In this document: positions 19,182 through 28,222 of the stretch, piece by piece | How positions within the stretch are numbered: the first letter of the stretch is position 1 | Layout of the letters: every line of letters starts with the position of its first letter | Source: Bordetella sp. H567 | Lineage (GTDB): Bacteria; Pseudomonadota; Gammaproteobacteria; Burkholderiales; Burkholderiaceae_B | Assembly (NCBI RefSeq): GCF_001704295.1 | Contig: NZ_CP012334.1 | Location: 1,500,084 to 1,564,083, forward strand | Length of the DNA: 64,000 nucleotides | Direction: 5' to 3' | The notes under the pieces: generated by a model | The model's database searches: none | Seen by the model: only the letters and a program-made list of their open reading frames with translations | What the model was told of the DNA's origin: nothing | Program-made: the position numbers and the translations under genes

Positions 19182-19877
19182 ATGCATTTCGATTTTGCTT
19201 TCCTCACGAGCGGGAACTACGGCGCCACGCTGCTGGCGGGCGCCGTCACCACCGTGCGCCTGTTCGCGGGCGCATGGGTGCTGGGTCTCGCGATCGCGCT
19301 GCTGCTGGTCGTGCTGCGCGCGATCCCCTGGCGCCCGCTGCAGCTGGTGGTGGCCGCCTTCGTCGAATACCACCGCAACGTGCCGACCGTGGTGCAGATC
19401 ATGGTGTGGTATTTCGGCATGCCGCAGATCCTGCCGGAGGGCCTGCGCCTGTGGATCAACCGCGGGGATACCGAGTTCCTGTTCGGCCTGATCGCGCTGA
19501 GCCTGAATGTCAGCGGCTTCATGTCCGAGGACATCCGCGCCGGGTTGCGCGCCATCCCCGGGACGCAGGTGGAGGCGGCGCGTTCCGTCGGCCTGAGCGC
19601 CTGGGGCGCGCTGCGCCACGTCATGCTGCCGCAGGCGGTACGCATCGCCGTGCCGCCGCTGGTCAACCGCTCGCTGATCCTGTTCAAGGACACCAGCCTG
19701 GCGATGGTGATCGGCGTGGGCGAGCTGACCTACCAGGTCAAGGCGATCGAGAACCAGACTTTCCGGTCGTTCGAAGTCTTCGCCGTGTCGACCGCCCTGT
19801 ACCTGGCCGCATCGCTTGCGCTGATGGGCCTGGGGGCGTGGTTCGGCCGCCGCTATCCGCCCGCTTTCAGGAGATGA
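19182..19877 (+). CDS. Amino-acid ABC transporter permease
   Basis: This 231-residue inner-membrane permease of the HisM/GlnP type has about five membrane segments and the EAA loop EAARSVGLSAWGALRHVMLP, the contact site for the ATPase. It begins 16 bp after the binding-protein gene and pairs with the next permease in a heterodimer. Confidence 0.88.
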   Translation: MHFDFAFLTSGNYGATLLAGAVTTVRLFAGAWVLGLAIALLLVVLRAIPWRPLQLVVAAFVEYHRNVPTVVQIMVWYFGMPQILPEGLRLWINRGDTEFLFGLIALSLNVSGFMSEDIRAGLRAIPGTQVEAARSVGLSAWGALRHVMLPQAVRIAVPPLVNRSLILFKDTSLAMVIGVGELTYQVKAIENQTFRSFEVFAVSTALYLAASLALMGLGAWFGRRYPPAFRR

Positions 19878-19880
19878 GCC

Positions 19881-20573
19881 ATGTGGCAGATTCTGCATGA
19901 CTACGGCCTGATGTTCCTGGTCGGCGCCTGGCCGCAGGGGCCGCTTGGCGGCTTTGCCGCGACGCTGATCCTGGCGGGCGCCGGCCTGGCGATTTCCTTC
20001 CCGCTGGCGATCTGCCTGGGCCTGGCGCGCACGAGCGGCGTGCGGGCGCTGCGCTGGCCGGCCACGGCGTGGGTCTACGCCTTCCGCGGCGTGCCGCTGA
20101 TCATGATCATCTTCTGGGCGTACTTCGTCCTGCCGGTGCTGACCGGCGCCACCGTGCCGGCCTTTGCCACCGCGCTGTGCGCCATCGTGCTGTACGAATC
20201 CGCCTTCCTGGGCGAAATCGTGCGCGCCGGCCTGGAAGGGCTGCCGCCGGGCCAGACCGAGGCGGCGCGCGCCGTCGGCCTGAACTACGCGCAGTCCATG
20301 CGGCACGTGATCCTGCCGCAGGCGCTGGCCAACATGATTCCCTCGCTGGTCAACCAGTTCGTGTCGACCATCAAGGCCACGTCCATCGTGTATGTGATCG
20401 GCGTCCAGGAAGTGACCTTCGCCGCCCAGCAGGTCAACAGCATGGAGATGGCCCATGCGCTGCAGACCTTCCTGGTGCTGGCCGCCCTGTATTTCGTGCC
20501 GTGCTTCGCCCTGTCGCGCCTGGCGGGCCGCCTGGAGCGCGGACTGGCGCGCAAACGGCTGCGCGCCGCCTGA
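19881..20573 (+). CDS. Amino-acid ABC transporter permease
   Basis: This second 230-residue permease of the polar amino-acid importer has the EAA loop EAARAVGLNYAQSMRHVILP and helices typical of the family. It begins three bases after the previous stop, so the two are translated together. Confidence 0.88.
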   Translation: MWQILHDYGLMFLVGAWPQGPLGGFAATLILAGAGLAISFPLAICLGLARTSGVRALRWPATAWVYAFRGVPLIMIIFWAYFVLPVLTGATVPAFATALCAIVLYESAFLGEIVRAGLEGLPPGQTEAARAVGLNYAQSMRHVILPQALANMIPSLVNQFVSTIKATSIVYVIGVQEVTFAAQQVNSMEMAHALQTFLVLAALYFVPCFALSRLAGRLERGLARKRLRAA

Positions 20574-20603
20574 GCGCGCACGGCCATAGCCTTGGAGATT
20601 GCC

Positions 20604-21404
20604 GTGATAGAACTCGACAAAGTACAGAAATGGTATGGAAGCTACCACGCGCTGGACAACGTCTGCGGGCGCGTGGAGGCGGGGCAGGTGGTGGTGGTGT
20701 GCGGTCCGTCCGGGTCCGGCAAGTCGACGATGATACGCACCATCAACCGGCTGGAACCGATACAGGGCGGCGTCATCCGCGTGGCCGGGCAGGACATTCA
20801 TGCGAAGGGCCGTGACATCAATGCGCTGCGGGCCGGCGTCGGCTTCGTCTTCCAGCAGTTCAACCTGTTTCCGCACCTGTCGGTGGCCGAGAACATCATG
20901 CTCTCGCCCGTCCGCGTGCACGGGATGTCGCGGCCACGCGCCGCCGCGCTGGCCCGCGAGCTGCTGGCCAAGGTGGGCCTGGAGCATAAGTTCGACGCGA
21001 TGCCGGCCAGCTTGTCCGGCGGCCAGCAGCAGCGCGTCGCCATTGCCCGCGCGCTGGCGCAGCATCCGCCGCTGATCCTGTTCGACGAGCCGACCAGTGC
21101 GCTCGATCCCGAGATGGTGGGCGAGGTGCTGGCGGTCATGAAGCAGCTGGCCGCCGAGGGCATGACCATGGTGGTGGTCACGCATGAAATGGGATTCGCG
21201 CGCGAGGTCGCCGATCGCATCTGGTTCATGGACGAAGGGCGCATCCTGGAGGACTCCACGCCGGACCGCTTCTTTGCCAACCCGGATCATCCGCGCGCCC
21301 GCAAGTTCCTGTCCGACGTGCTGCGGCCGGGCGCGCCGCTGGCCGTGGCCGCCGGCGCTCCCGCGCCGTCGCCGCGCTCCGGCCTGTCGGCATCGGCGGC
21401 CTAG
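20604..21404 (+). CDS. Amino-acid ABC transporter ATPase (GlnQ-like)
   Basis: This 266-residue ATPase energises the importer: Walker [10 protein letters not shown]-loop [11 protein letters not shown], signature LSGGQQQR and Walker [12 protein letters not shown] are all intact. GTG 20604 is chosen because TTGGAG lies about 7 bp upstream and it gives the usual start [12 protein letters not shown]; a TTG at 20592 would add four residues. It closes the four-gene transporter set. The C-terminus carries a short Ala/Pro/Ser tail. Confidence 0.9.
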   Translation: MIELDKVQKWYGSYHALDNVCGRVEAGQVVVVCGPSGSGKSTMIRTINRLEPIQGGVIRVAGQDIHAKGRDINALRAGVGFVFQQFNLFPHLSVAENIMLSPVRVHGMSRPRAAALARELLAKVGLEHKFDAMPASLSGGQQQRVAIARALAQHPPLILFDEPTSALDPEMVGEVLAVMKQLAAEGMTMVVVTHEMGFAREVADRIWFMDEGRILEDSTPDRFFANPDHPRARKFLSDVLRPGAPLAVAAGAPAPSPRSGLSASAA

Positions 21405-21504
21405 CGCGACCGGCCCCGGACGCGGCTGCGCGCCATACGTCAACCTACCGTTTCATCAACACGGCCGCTCAGCTAGTACATCGCGGCCGACAAGGGGAAG
21501 TACC

Positions 21505-22470
21505 ATGCCATTCAAACGAATCGCCGCCTGCGGCGCCGCCGCGCTCTGCGCGCTGTCCATCTCCACCGCCCAGGCGGCCTATCCGGAATCGGGCACGCCG
21601 GTCCGCATCGTGGTCGGCTTTCCGCCCGGCGGCGGCGCCGACGTGTTGGCGCGCGCCGCCGCGCTGGGCGTGTCCAAGGCCCTGAACGCCAACGTCATGG
21701 TCGAGAACCGGCCCGGCGCCAGCGGCATCATCGCCACCGACTACGTGTCGCGCGCCAAGCCCGACGGCTACACGCTCTACATCGCCACGCCGGGTTCGCT
21801 GACCATCCTGCCCAATCTGCAGAAGGTGCCCTACAACCCGGCCAAGGACTTCACGCCGATCTCGCTGCTGGTCACCATGCCCAACGTCCTGGTCACCAGC
21901 CCGAATTCCGGCATCAACAGCATCAAGGACCTGATCGAGCGCGCGAAGTCGAAGGACGTAACCTATGCATCCGGCGGCAACGGCACCATCGGCCAGATGG
22001 CGGCGGAGCAGTTCAACATGATGGCGGGCGTGCATATGCGGCACATCCCGTACAAGGGCACCACGCCCGCCCTGACCGACGTGGCCGGCGGGCTGGTGGA
22101 AGTGACGTTTTCCGATCCCTCGGTCAAATCGCTGGTGCAATCCGGCAAGCTGAAGGCCCTGGGGGTGACGACGGTGAAGGGCTCCGACGAGTTCCCCGGC
22201 GCGCCACCCATCGGGCAGGCCGGGGTGCCGGGCTACGAGCTGACCAACTGGTACGGCGTCATCGCGCCGGCCGGGGTGCCGCAGGACATCGTGGAAACGC
22301 TCAACCGCGCCTTCGCGCAGGCCATGGCCAATCCCGATATCGTCAAGACGCTTGCCGCTTCCGGCATGACGGCCACCTCCGACACGCCCGCCCAGTTTGG
22401 CGAGCTGATGACCAAGGAGCGCGCCAAATGGGCGGATCTGGTCAAGAAGGCCAACATACGGCTGGATTGA
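21505..22470 (+). CDS. Tripartite tricarboxylate (Bug/TctC) periplasmic binding protein
   Basis: This 321-residue Bug receptor has a signal peptide ending AQAAYPESG and the hallmark RIVVGFPPGGGADVLARA and HIPYKGTTPALTD. AAGGGGA precedes ATG 21505. It lies between the ABC importer and the molybdoenzyme on the same strand, 100 bp after the ATPase gene, and may deliver a further acidic intermediate of the same pathway. The ligand is unknown. Confidence 0.86.
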   Translation: MPFKRIAACGAAALCALSISTAQAAYPESGTPVRIVVGFPPGGGADVLARAAALGVSKALNANVMVENRPGASGIIATDYVSRAKPDGYTLYIATPGSLTILPNLQKVPYNPAKDFTPISLLVTMPNVLVTSPNSGINSIKDLIERAKSKDVTYASGGNGTIGQMAAEQFNMMAGVHMRHIPYKGTTPALTDVAGGLVEVTFSDPSVKSLVQSGKLKALGVTTVKGSDEFPGAPPIGQAGVPGYELTNWYGVIAPAGVPQDIVETLNRAFAQAMANPDIVKTLAASGMTATSDTPAQFGELMTKERAKWADLVKKANIRLD

Positions 22471-22513
22471 TGAAGGGAATCGGCGGCGGCATGCGCCGCC
22501 GCGGGAGAGCGAT

Positions 22514-24790
22514 ATGACATCCATTGCGTCGAACGAGCGCCGCTATCCGCAGCTGGCGCACTGGGGCGCGTTCACGGCCGTGGTGCGCGACGGGCGGCTG
22601 GTCGCCTGCGAACCCTTCCAGCAGGATCCCGCCCCATCGCGGCTGCTGGAAGCCATCGCGCCCATGGTGTATTCACCGCATCGCATCGCGCGGCCGGCGG
22701 TGCGCAAATCGTGGCTGGCCTCGCGCGGCGCGGCGGGCGGGGCGCTGCGCGGACGCGATGAGTTCGTGGAAGTCGACTGGGACGCGGCGCTGGACCTGGT
22801 GGCGGGGGAGATCGCCCGCACGCGCGCCGAGCACGGCCCGGCCGGGCTGTTCTGCGGCTCCTATGGCTGGTCGTCCGCCGGGCGGCTGCACCACGCCCGT
22901 TCGCTGATCCGCCGTTTCTACTTCGCGGGCGGCGGCGGCGTCGACCAGCTGGGAAACTACAGCTGGGGCACGGCGCAATTCCTGCTGCCGCACGTGATCG
23001 GCACCTATACGCCCTTGACGGGGCGGGTGACGTCCTGGCCCAGCATCATCGCGCATACCCAGGTATTCCTGGCCTTCGGCGGGCTGGCGCTGAAGAACGG
23101 CCAGGTATCGTCGGGCGGCGCGGCCGAACACACGCAGGAATACTGGCTGCGGCAGCTGGCGGCCAAGGGAGCGCGGGTGATCAACGTAAGCCCCACGCGC
23201 GACGACTGCCCCGATTTCCTGAACGCCGAATGGATACCGATACGGCCGAACACCGACGTCGCGCTGATGCTGGCGCTGGCGTACGAATTGCGCCGCGCGG
23301 ACGCGCACGACCGCGCTTTCCTGGCCACTCACTGCGTGGGCTACGAAGCGCTGGAAGCCTACTTCACCGGCGCGGCAGACGGCGTGGCCAAGGATGCCGA
23401 TTGGGCCGCCGGCATCACGGGCATCCCGGCGCCGCGCATACGCGAGCTGGCACGCGCCCTGCACGGCACGCGCAGCTATCTGACCTGTTCGTTCGCCGTG
23501 CAGCGCGCGCAGCATGGCGAGCAGCCCTACTGGATGGTGATCGCGCTGGCCGCGATGCTGGGGCAGATCGGGCTGCCGGGCGGCGGCTTCGGTTTCGGCC
23601 ACGGGTCCATGAACGGCGTGGGCAATCCCCGCATCGCCACGCCGGGTCCGGAAATGCCCGTGGGGCGCAACCCGGCGGACCTGGCGATTCCGGTCGCCCG
23701 CCTGACCGAGATGCTGGAAAAACCTGGGCAGCCGTACCCGTTCCAGGGGGAAACCCGCCATTATCCCGACATCCATTTCATCCACTGGGCGGGCGGCAAT
23801 CCTTTCCACCACCATCAGCAATTGAACCGCCTGCTGGCGGCGTGGCGCAGCAAGCCCCGCACGATCGTGGTCAATGAGATCTGGTGGACGCCGGTGGCGC
23901 GGCATGCCGATATCGTGCTGCCCATCACCACATCGCTGGAGCGCAATGATATCGGCGGCTCGTCGCGCGATCGCTATGCGCTGGCGATGCATCGTGCTAT
24001 CGAGCCGCTGGGGCAGGCCCGCAACGACCTGGACGTGTTCGCGGCGCTGGCACAGCGCCTGGGCTACGGCGAACGCTATACCGAAGGCCGCGACGAGATG
24101 GACTGGATCCGGCACATCTATGCGCAGTTCGCGCAAACGCACGAACGGGCCGGCGTGCCGCTGCCGCGGTTCGAGGACTTCTGGGCGCAGGGCCACGTCA
24201 AGCTGCCGCCGCCCAGTCGGGACTTCATCCTCTTCGAGGACTTCCGCAAGGACCCGGCCGCGCATCCCTTGCGCACGCCCAGCGGGCGCATCGAACTCTA
24301 TAGCGAAACACTGGCCGCCTATGGCTGCGCCGACTGCGGACCGCATCCGCGCTGGATACCGCCCGGCGAGTGGCTGGGCGCGGACAGCGCACGGGACTAT
24401 CCGCTGCACCTGCTGACGGTGCAACCGGCCGACCGCCTGCACAGCCAGCTGGACGCGGCGCCGCTGGCGCAGTCCAACAAGGTGGGTGGCCACGAAGCCG
24501 TGCGCATCCACCCCGACGACGCGGGCGCACGGGGCCTGCGCGACGGCGATGTCGTGCGTTTGTACAACGCGCGCGGTGCCTGCCTGGCCGGCGCGCAGCT
24601 GGACGCGGGGCTGCTGCCCGGCACGGTTGTCATGTCGACCGGGGCCTGGTTCGCGCCCGGTGCGCAAGACGATGCCCCCGAAACCGCGGGCACCGCGAAC
24701 GTACTGACGCTGGATGTGGGTACTTCCACGCTGACGCAGGGACCGAATGCCATGAGCTGCCTGGTACAGGCCGAGCGCTGGCAAGGATAG
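22514..24790 (+). CDS. Biotin sulfoxide reductase-like molybdopterin oxidoreductase
   Basis: This 758-residue enzyme belongs to the DMSO reductase family, and its closest recognisable relatives are BisC/TorA-type enzymes that reduce S- or N-oxides. The region GSYGWSSAGRLHHARS resembles BisC around its Mo-ligating Ser. It has no N-terminal Fe-S Cys motif and no Tat leader, which fits a cytoplasmic BisC-like enzyme. The bis-MGD binding C-terminal domain (about residues 620-758) is complete. It sits with sulfur-amino-acid genes, so a sulfoxide substrate is attractive, but N-oxides are possible. Confidence 0.82.
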   Translation: MTSIASNERRYPQLAHWGAFTAVVRDGRLVACEPFQQDPAPSRLLEAIAPMVYSPHRIARPAVRKSWLASRGAAGGALRGRDEFVEVDWDAALDLVAGEIARTRAEHGPAGLFCGSYGWSSAGRLHHARSLIRRFYFAGGGGVDQLGNYSWGTAQFLLPHVIGTYTPLTGRVTSWPSIIAHTQVFLAFGGLALKNGQVSSGGAAEHTQEYWLRQLAAKGARVINVSPTRDDCPDFLNAEWIPIRPNTDVALMLALAYELRRADAHDRAFLATHCVGYEALEAYFTGAADGVAKDADWAAGITGIPAPRIRELARALHGTRSYLTCSFAVQRAQHGEQPYWMVIALAAMLGQIGLPGGGFGFGHGSMNGVGNPRIATPGPEMPVGRNPADLAIPVARLTEMLEKPGQPYPFQGETRHYPDIHFIHWAGGNPFHHHQQLNRLLAAWRSKPRTIVVNEIWWTPVARHADIVLPITTSLERNDIGGSSRDRYALAMHRAIEPLGQARNDLDVFAALAQRLGYGERYTEGRDEMDWIRHIYAQFAQTHERAGVPLPRFEDFWAQGHVKLPPPSRDFILFEDFRKDPAAHPLRTPSGRIELYSETLAAYGCADCGPHPRWIPPGEWLGADSARDYPLHLLTVQPADRLHSQLDAAPLAQSNKVGGHEAVRIHPDDAGARGLRDGDVVRLYNARGACLAGAQLDAGLLPGTVVMSTGAWFAPGAQDDAPETAGTANVLTLDVGTSTLTQGPNAMSCLVQAERWQG

Positions 24791-24820
24791 CCAATCGAAA
24801 TTCAAGCAAGGAGCATGACG

Positions 24821-25831
24821 ATGGGCATTATTGGAGAATTCCTGGCGGGCCGCGATGGCGCCGCCCGTCGCCACGGCGAGATCGCGGTCGGGTCGATGTC
24901 GTCCGGCATGGCGGTCGCATTGCCGTACGTCGCGGTGCGCGGCGCCCGGCCAGGCAAGACGCTATGGCTGCACGGGCAGGTACACGGCGACGAGATCAAC
25001 GGGATGGTAGCCGCGTTGCGGTTCGCCGCGCGGCTGGATTCGCAGTCCATGCAGGGCAACGTGGTGGTCACGCCGACCGGCAATCCGCATGCGTTGGATA
25101 GCCGGCGCAAGCGCAATCCCTATGACGATCTGGACCTGGATCAATGCTACCCGGGCAACCCGCGCGGGCTGATCTCCGAACGGCTGGCACATGCGTTGAT
25201 GAACGAGATTCGCGGCACGGCGGATTGGTTGATCAATCTGCATACGATGAATGCGCTGTTCGATTCGAAGCCGTATGCGGTGTACAAGCTGCATCCGGAC
25301 AGCGGTGTTTCGGAAGCCGGTTTGCTGCGTGCCATCGCCTTGTTCGAGCCGCATGTTGCCTGCCGCATGGATGTGGGTGGCAAGGGCGAGCTGCCGGGCA
25401 ATATCGCCGGCGCGCTGGACTACCAATGCCTGGCCGCGGGCATTCCGGCCTTCATGCTGGAACTGGGCGGCGGTAGCCGCTATGAAGCCGCCAATGTCGC
25501 GCTGGCGGAACGGGGGTTCGAGCGTTTGGCCATTCAGATGGGGATCCTGGAAGGGGCGGTCGATGCGGCGCGGAAGGTGCGGCGGGTGACGCGCCGCGGC
25601 TGGGTCACCTTCGATCGCGGGGGGCTGTTCGTGCCGCAGGTGCAGGCGGGGGATACGGTGTCGGTCGGGGCGGCGTTGGGTACCTCCATGGATATCCATG
25701 GCAACGCGCTGGAGGAAATCTGCGTGCCTGGGGATGGGATCGTCATCGGATTGCGTCGTGATCCTGTCGTGCATACGGGGGAGCGGGCGGCTTTCGTGGG
25801 GTATGAGTGGGATAGTTTCGATCTCGCTTGA
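24821..25831 (+). CDS. Aspartoacylase / succinylglutamate desuccinylase-like amidohydrolase
   Basis: This 336-residue zinc hydrolase of the AstE/AspA (M14-like) family removes an acyl group from an amino acid or amine. The metal ligands are seen in LHGQVHGDEIN (His and Glu) and INLHT (third His), and the likely catalytic Glu is in FMLELGGG. The C-terminal beta domain (RRGWVTFDRGG to the end) matches the family. ATG 24821 is chosen over 24815 because AAGGAG is then 7 bp upstream instead of two. It is the last gene of the plus-strand run and follows the molybdoenzyme by about 30 bp. Confidence 0.8.
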   Translation: MGIIGEFLAGRDGAARRHGEIAVGSMSSGMAVALPYVAVRGARPGKTLWLHGQVHGDEINGMVAALRFAARLDSQSMQGNVVVTPTGNPHALDSRRKRNPYDDLDLDQCYPGNPRGLISERLAHALMNEIRGTADWLINLHTMNALFDSKPYAVYKLHPDSGVSEAGLLRAIALFEPHVACRMDVGGKGELPGNIAGALDYQCLAAGIPAFMLELGGGSRYEAANVALAERGFERLAIQMGILEGAVDAARKVRRVTRRGWVTFDRGGLFVPQVQAGDTVSVGAALGTSMDIHGNALEEICVPGDGIVIGLRRDPVVHTGERAAFVGYEWDSFDLA

Positions 25832-25925
25832 TCGGGTTGGGGGTGCGGTGATTTGGGGGATGTTGGGCTAGGCGGCAATCCGGTTATCGCTCGGTTCTCT
25901 TGGGGTTTATGTTGTTGCTAGGGCC

Positions 25926-26253
25926 GTCCGCCGGGGGTGAGGCCTACCGGGCCCGGCCCGGAGGAGCCGGTCCGCCGCCTTCGCGGCGGACTTCCGCGTC
26001 GTCATCCTCGTCCGGCGGCCGAACCTCGTTTGCGTTCTTGCGGGTTTTTTGCCCGGCCGTCCTTCCTTCGGATTCCCTCGCGCGGCTCCTACGGGCCGGA
26101 CCCGGCAGGCCTCACCCCCGGCGGACTCCGTTGTGCCTTAATCACGGTCGCTGGGGCGGGCGGGTTTCTTGCGCTTCGTGGGTGATGTGATTCGCCGATC
26201 GAAGATATTGTGTTGCCCGTCGTTTCGGGTCCGCCCAGCGCGGCCCCGAAACG
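25926..26253 (+). repeat. Hairpin-rich intergenic repeat, copy A
   Basis: This is about 328 bp of non-coding DNA in three parts. First, a long inverted repeat (25926-25969 with 26083-26126, 41 of 44 positions complementary) encloses a smaller hairpin with stem GTCCGCCGC and loop CTTC at 25970-25991. Second, a middle part (26126-26220) resembles the matching part of copy B. Third, a tail hairpin (26221-26234 with 26240-26253, one mismatch, loop CCAGC). The element sits after the aspartoacylase-like gene in the gap between convergent operons. Confidence 0.75.
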
Positions 26254-26336
26254 CCTACGCGTTGCGTCATGCCACGGTTGTCGGCGTGCGTGGATCGGAG
26301 TGGCCAAGTGAAATCCGATGCCTGCGCAAATCGGAT

Positions 26337-26344
26337 CATCGCTG
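26337..26344. repeat. Target-site duplication, left copy
   Basis: CATCGCTG precedes the left end of the IS element and recurs at 27727-27734 immediately after its right end. An 8-bp duplication is what IS256-family transposition makes. Confidence 0.88.
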
Positions 26345-27726
26345 GGGACTGTCAGGATTTTTGTGTTTGAGGCATTTGAACGTCGTCGTGTTTCTGACTC
26401 TCCAGGTTCATGCTACTTCAGTGATATGGGTCGGTGAAGCGTTCTGCATAGATGATGGCAAACTGGTTCATGGCCAACCTCCAGTCGTGCGTGGCGCAGC
26501 CCCAGGTGCCCGTGATATTGCGCAGGACTAACCACAATAACTTGGTTGCGGCGTCGTCACTGGGGAAGTGTCCACGGGTCTTTACCGATCGGCGCAATTG
26601 CGCATTCAAGCTCTCGATGGCATTGGTGGTGTAGATGATCTTTCGGATCGCCGGGGGAAACGTAAAGAACGGGATCACGCGGTCCCAGGCGCGATGCCAG
26701 GTCTGGGCGATGGTCGGATATCTTTGGCCCCAACTGCCTTGCTCGAACACTGCCAGCGCCGCTTGCGCAGCCTCCACGGTCGGTGCGGTGTAGATCGGCC
26801 TGAGAGCCGCAGCCACTATCCGGCGCTCCTTCCAGCTCGCATATTCGACGCTACTGCGCATCAGATGCACGATGCACGTTTGCAGTGTGGTGCTTGGAAA
26901 TACCGCGTTCAGCGCCTGCTCCATTCCCTTTAAGCCGTCGGTGACCGCGATCAGGATATCCAGCGTGCCCCGAGTCTTGAGTTCGTTGAACACCTTCATC
27001 CAGAACTTCGATCCCTCGGTCTGCTCGATCCACAGGCCCAGGATGTCACGAGTGCCGTCCGGCAGGATCGCCAGCGCCAGGTACACCGCCTTGTTGCGTA
27101 CCACGCCATCTTCGCGGATCTTCACCCGCAACGCGTCGAAGAACACCACCGGATACATGGTCTCCAAAGGGCGGTTCTGCCAGGCGATCACCTCTTCCAT
27201 AACCGCGTCGGTCACCGAACTGATGAACTCGGGCGAGACTTCCGTGCCGTACTGCTCAAGCAGAAAACCTTGGATCTCGCGCACCGTCATCCCCCGGGCG
27301 TACATGGCGATGATCTTGTCATCAAATCCCGTAAATCGACGCTTGTGCTTGGGAATCAGGATCGGCGCAAAACTGCCTTGCCGGTCCCGGGGAATGTCCA
27401 CGCGTAGCGGCCCATCGTCGGTTATCACCGTCTTGCCACTGGTGCCGTTGCGATGGTTAGTGCTGCCTTCGGGCGGGTCCGTGCCGGCGCCATAGCCCAG
27501 GTGCTGGCCCATTTCCGCGCCCAGCGCCCGTTCGATCAGGGCCTTCTTGAACGCCATCGAAAGGTCCTGCACCGACTCCGGCGTCATCGGACCTTTGACG
27601 AACTCATCCATCAGATTTGCAGGAATCGATGGCAATTCCCTCGGAGGTGCCTTTTGCTTGGTAGCCATAATGTGCTCCTCTGGAGCAGCTATGTTAGGCC
27701 TCAAACACAAAATTTATGACACTCCC
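26345..27726 (-). mobile_element. IS256-family insertion sequence, complete
   Basis: This is a 1382-bp element bounded by inverted terminal repeats beginning GGGACTGTCA (left) and GGGAGTGTCA (right, read inward); the first 29 bases of the two ends agree at 25 positions. It carries one intact transposase gene and is flanked by an 8-bp direct repeat (26337-26344 and 27727-27734). Intact ends, gene and duplication point to a rather recent and possibly still active insertion. Confidence 0.93.
26418..27668 (-). CDS. IS256-family (mutator type) transposase
   Basis: This is a 416-residue DDE transposase. The three acidic residues are visible in VVFFDALRVKI, AVTDGLKGM and TTNAIESLN, the usual layout of the family. 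ATG 27668 (MATKQKAPPREL) has AGAGGAGC upstream; a longer frame to 27710 lacks such a site. The gene fills the element between the inverted repeats. Confidence 0.95.
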   Translation of the reverse strand: MATKQKAPPRELPSIPANLMDEFVKGPMTPESVQDLSMAFKKALIERALGAEMGQHLGYGAGTDPPEGSTNHRNGTSGKTVITDDGPLRVDIPRDRQGSFAPILIPKHKRRFTGFDDKIIAMYARGMTVREIQGFLLEQYGTEVSPEFISSVTDAVMEEVIAWQNRPLETMYPVVFFDALRVKIREDGVVRNKAVYLALAILPDGTRDILGLWIEQTEGSKFWMKVFNELKTRGTLDILIAVTDGLKGMEQALNAVFPSTTLQTCIVHLMRSSVEYASWKERRIVAAALRPIYTAPTVEAAQAALAVFEQGSWGQRYPTIAQTWHRAWDRVIPFFTFPPAIRKIIYTTNAIESLNAQLRRSVKTRGHFPSDDAATKLLWLVLRNITGTWGCATHDWRLAMNQFAIIYAERFTDPYH

Positions 27727-27734
27727 CATCGCTG
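27727..27734. repeat. Target-site duplication, right copy
   Basis: CATCGCTG, identical to 26337-26344. Joining the two flanks at this octamer restores the pre-insertion site. Confidence 0.88.
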
Positions 27735-27767
27735 GCGCTGGCCGCCGCAGCCGGCGAAAGATCTCGC

Positions 27768-28106
27768 CATGCCCGTCGCTTCGAGGCCGCCCAGCGCGGC
27801 CTCGAAGCGACGGGCATGCCAAACGCTTCCATCGGCCAACGGAGCGTACCTACGAAGTGCCAAGCACACCGTCCGTCCCAGCGGCCCGTGGCTGAGGCAC
27901 GGCGGAGTCCGGTGGGGTAGTGGCCTGTTGGCGCCAGCCTGTTGAGGGCGAACGAGCGGGCGCCGTAGGGAGCCGAGGCGCGGATGCCCTGAGCAAGGAC
28001 GCGCACAGTCAACGCCCGGCGGACGAGGTCAGCGACGTGGTGTCCGGCCCCCGCGGGCCGGACCGCCCGATCAGGCTGGCGCCAACAGGCCACTACCCCG
28101 CCGGAC
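27768..28106 (-). repeat. Hairpin-rich intergenic repeat, copy B (inverted)
   Basis: This second copy of the element at 25926-26253 lies in opposite orientation and is about 339 bp. Its long inverted repeat is 27908-27941 with 28073-28106 (33 of 34 complementary), enclosing a hairpin with arms GTCCGGCCC / GGGCCGGAC at 28042-28062. Its tail hairpin is a perfect 23-bp stem (27768-27790 with 27796-27818, loop CCAGC). Read on the minus strand, the middle part shares blocks such as GGACTCCG, GTGCCT and CTTCGT with copy A. Confidence 0.75.
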
Positions 28107-28222
28107 GGCACGAGCACTACGATCTACGCTCACTACGACCCACGCTGAGTCCTGACCCACGTTCGCCACGATCCGCGCGCAATGCGATTCCCCAGCGGAT
28201 ATCACACAAGCGAACAAAACCA

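Noticed and set aside
16616-19207. Minus-strand frame of 863 codons opposite the rhodanese and binding-protein genes
   Set aside because: It spans two unrelated real genes and their gap, with composition typical of antisense translation.
19137-21443. Minus-strand frame of 768 codons opposite the ABC transporter
   Set aside because: It is antisense to three genes with intact motifs; Gln/His/Arg-rich shadow.
22673-24874. Minus-strand frame of 733 codons opposite the molybdoenzyme
   Set aside because: Antisense shadow of a full-length BisC-like gene.
25832-26417. Genes in the repeat region beside the IS element
   Set aside because: Frames here follow the inverted repeats and hairpins and give Arg/Pro/Gly-rich products; the repeat structure explains the sequence better.
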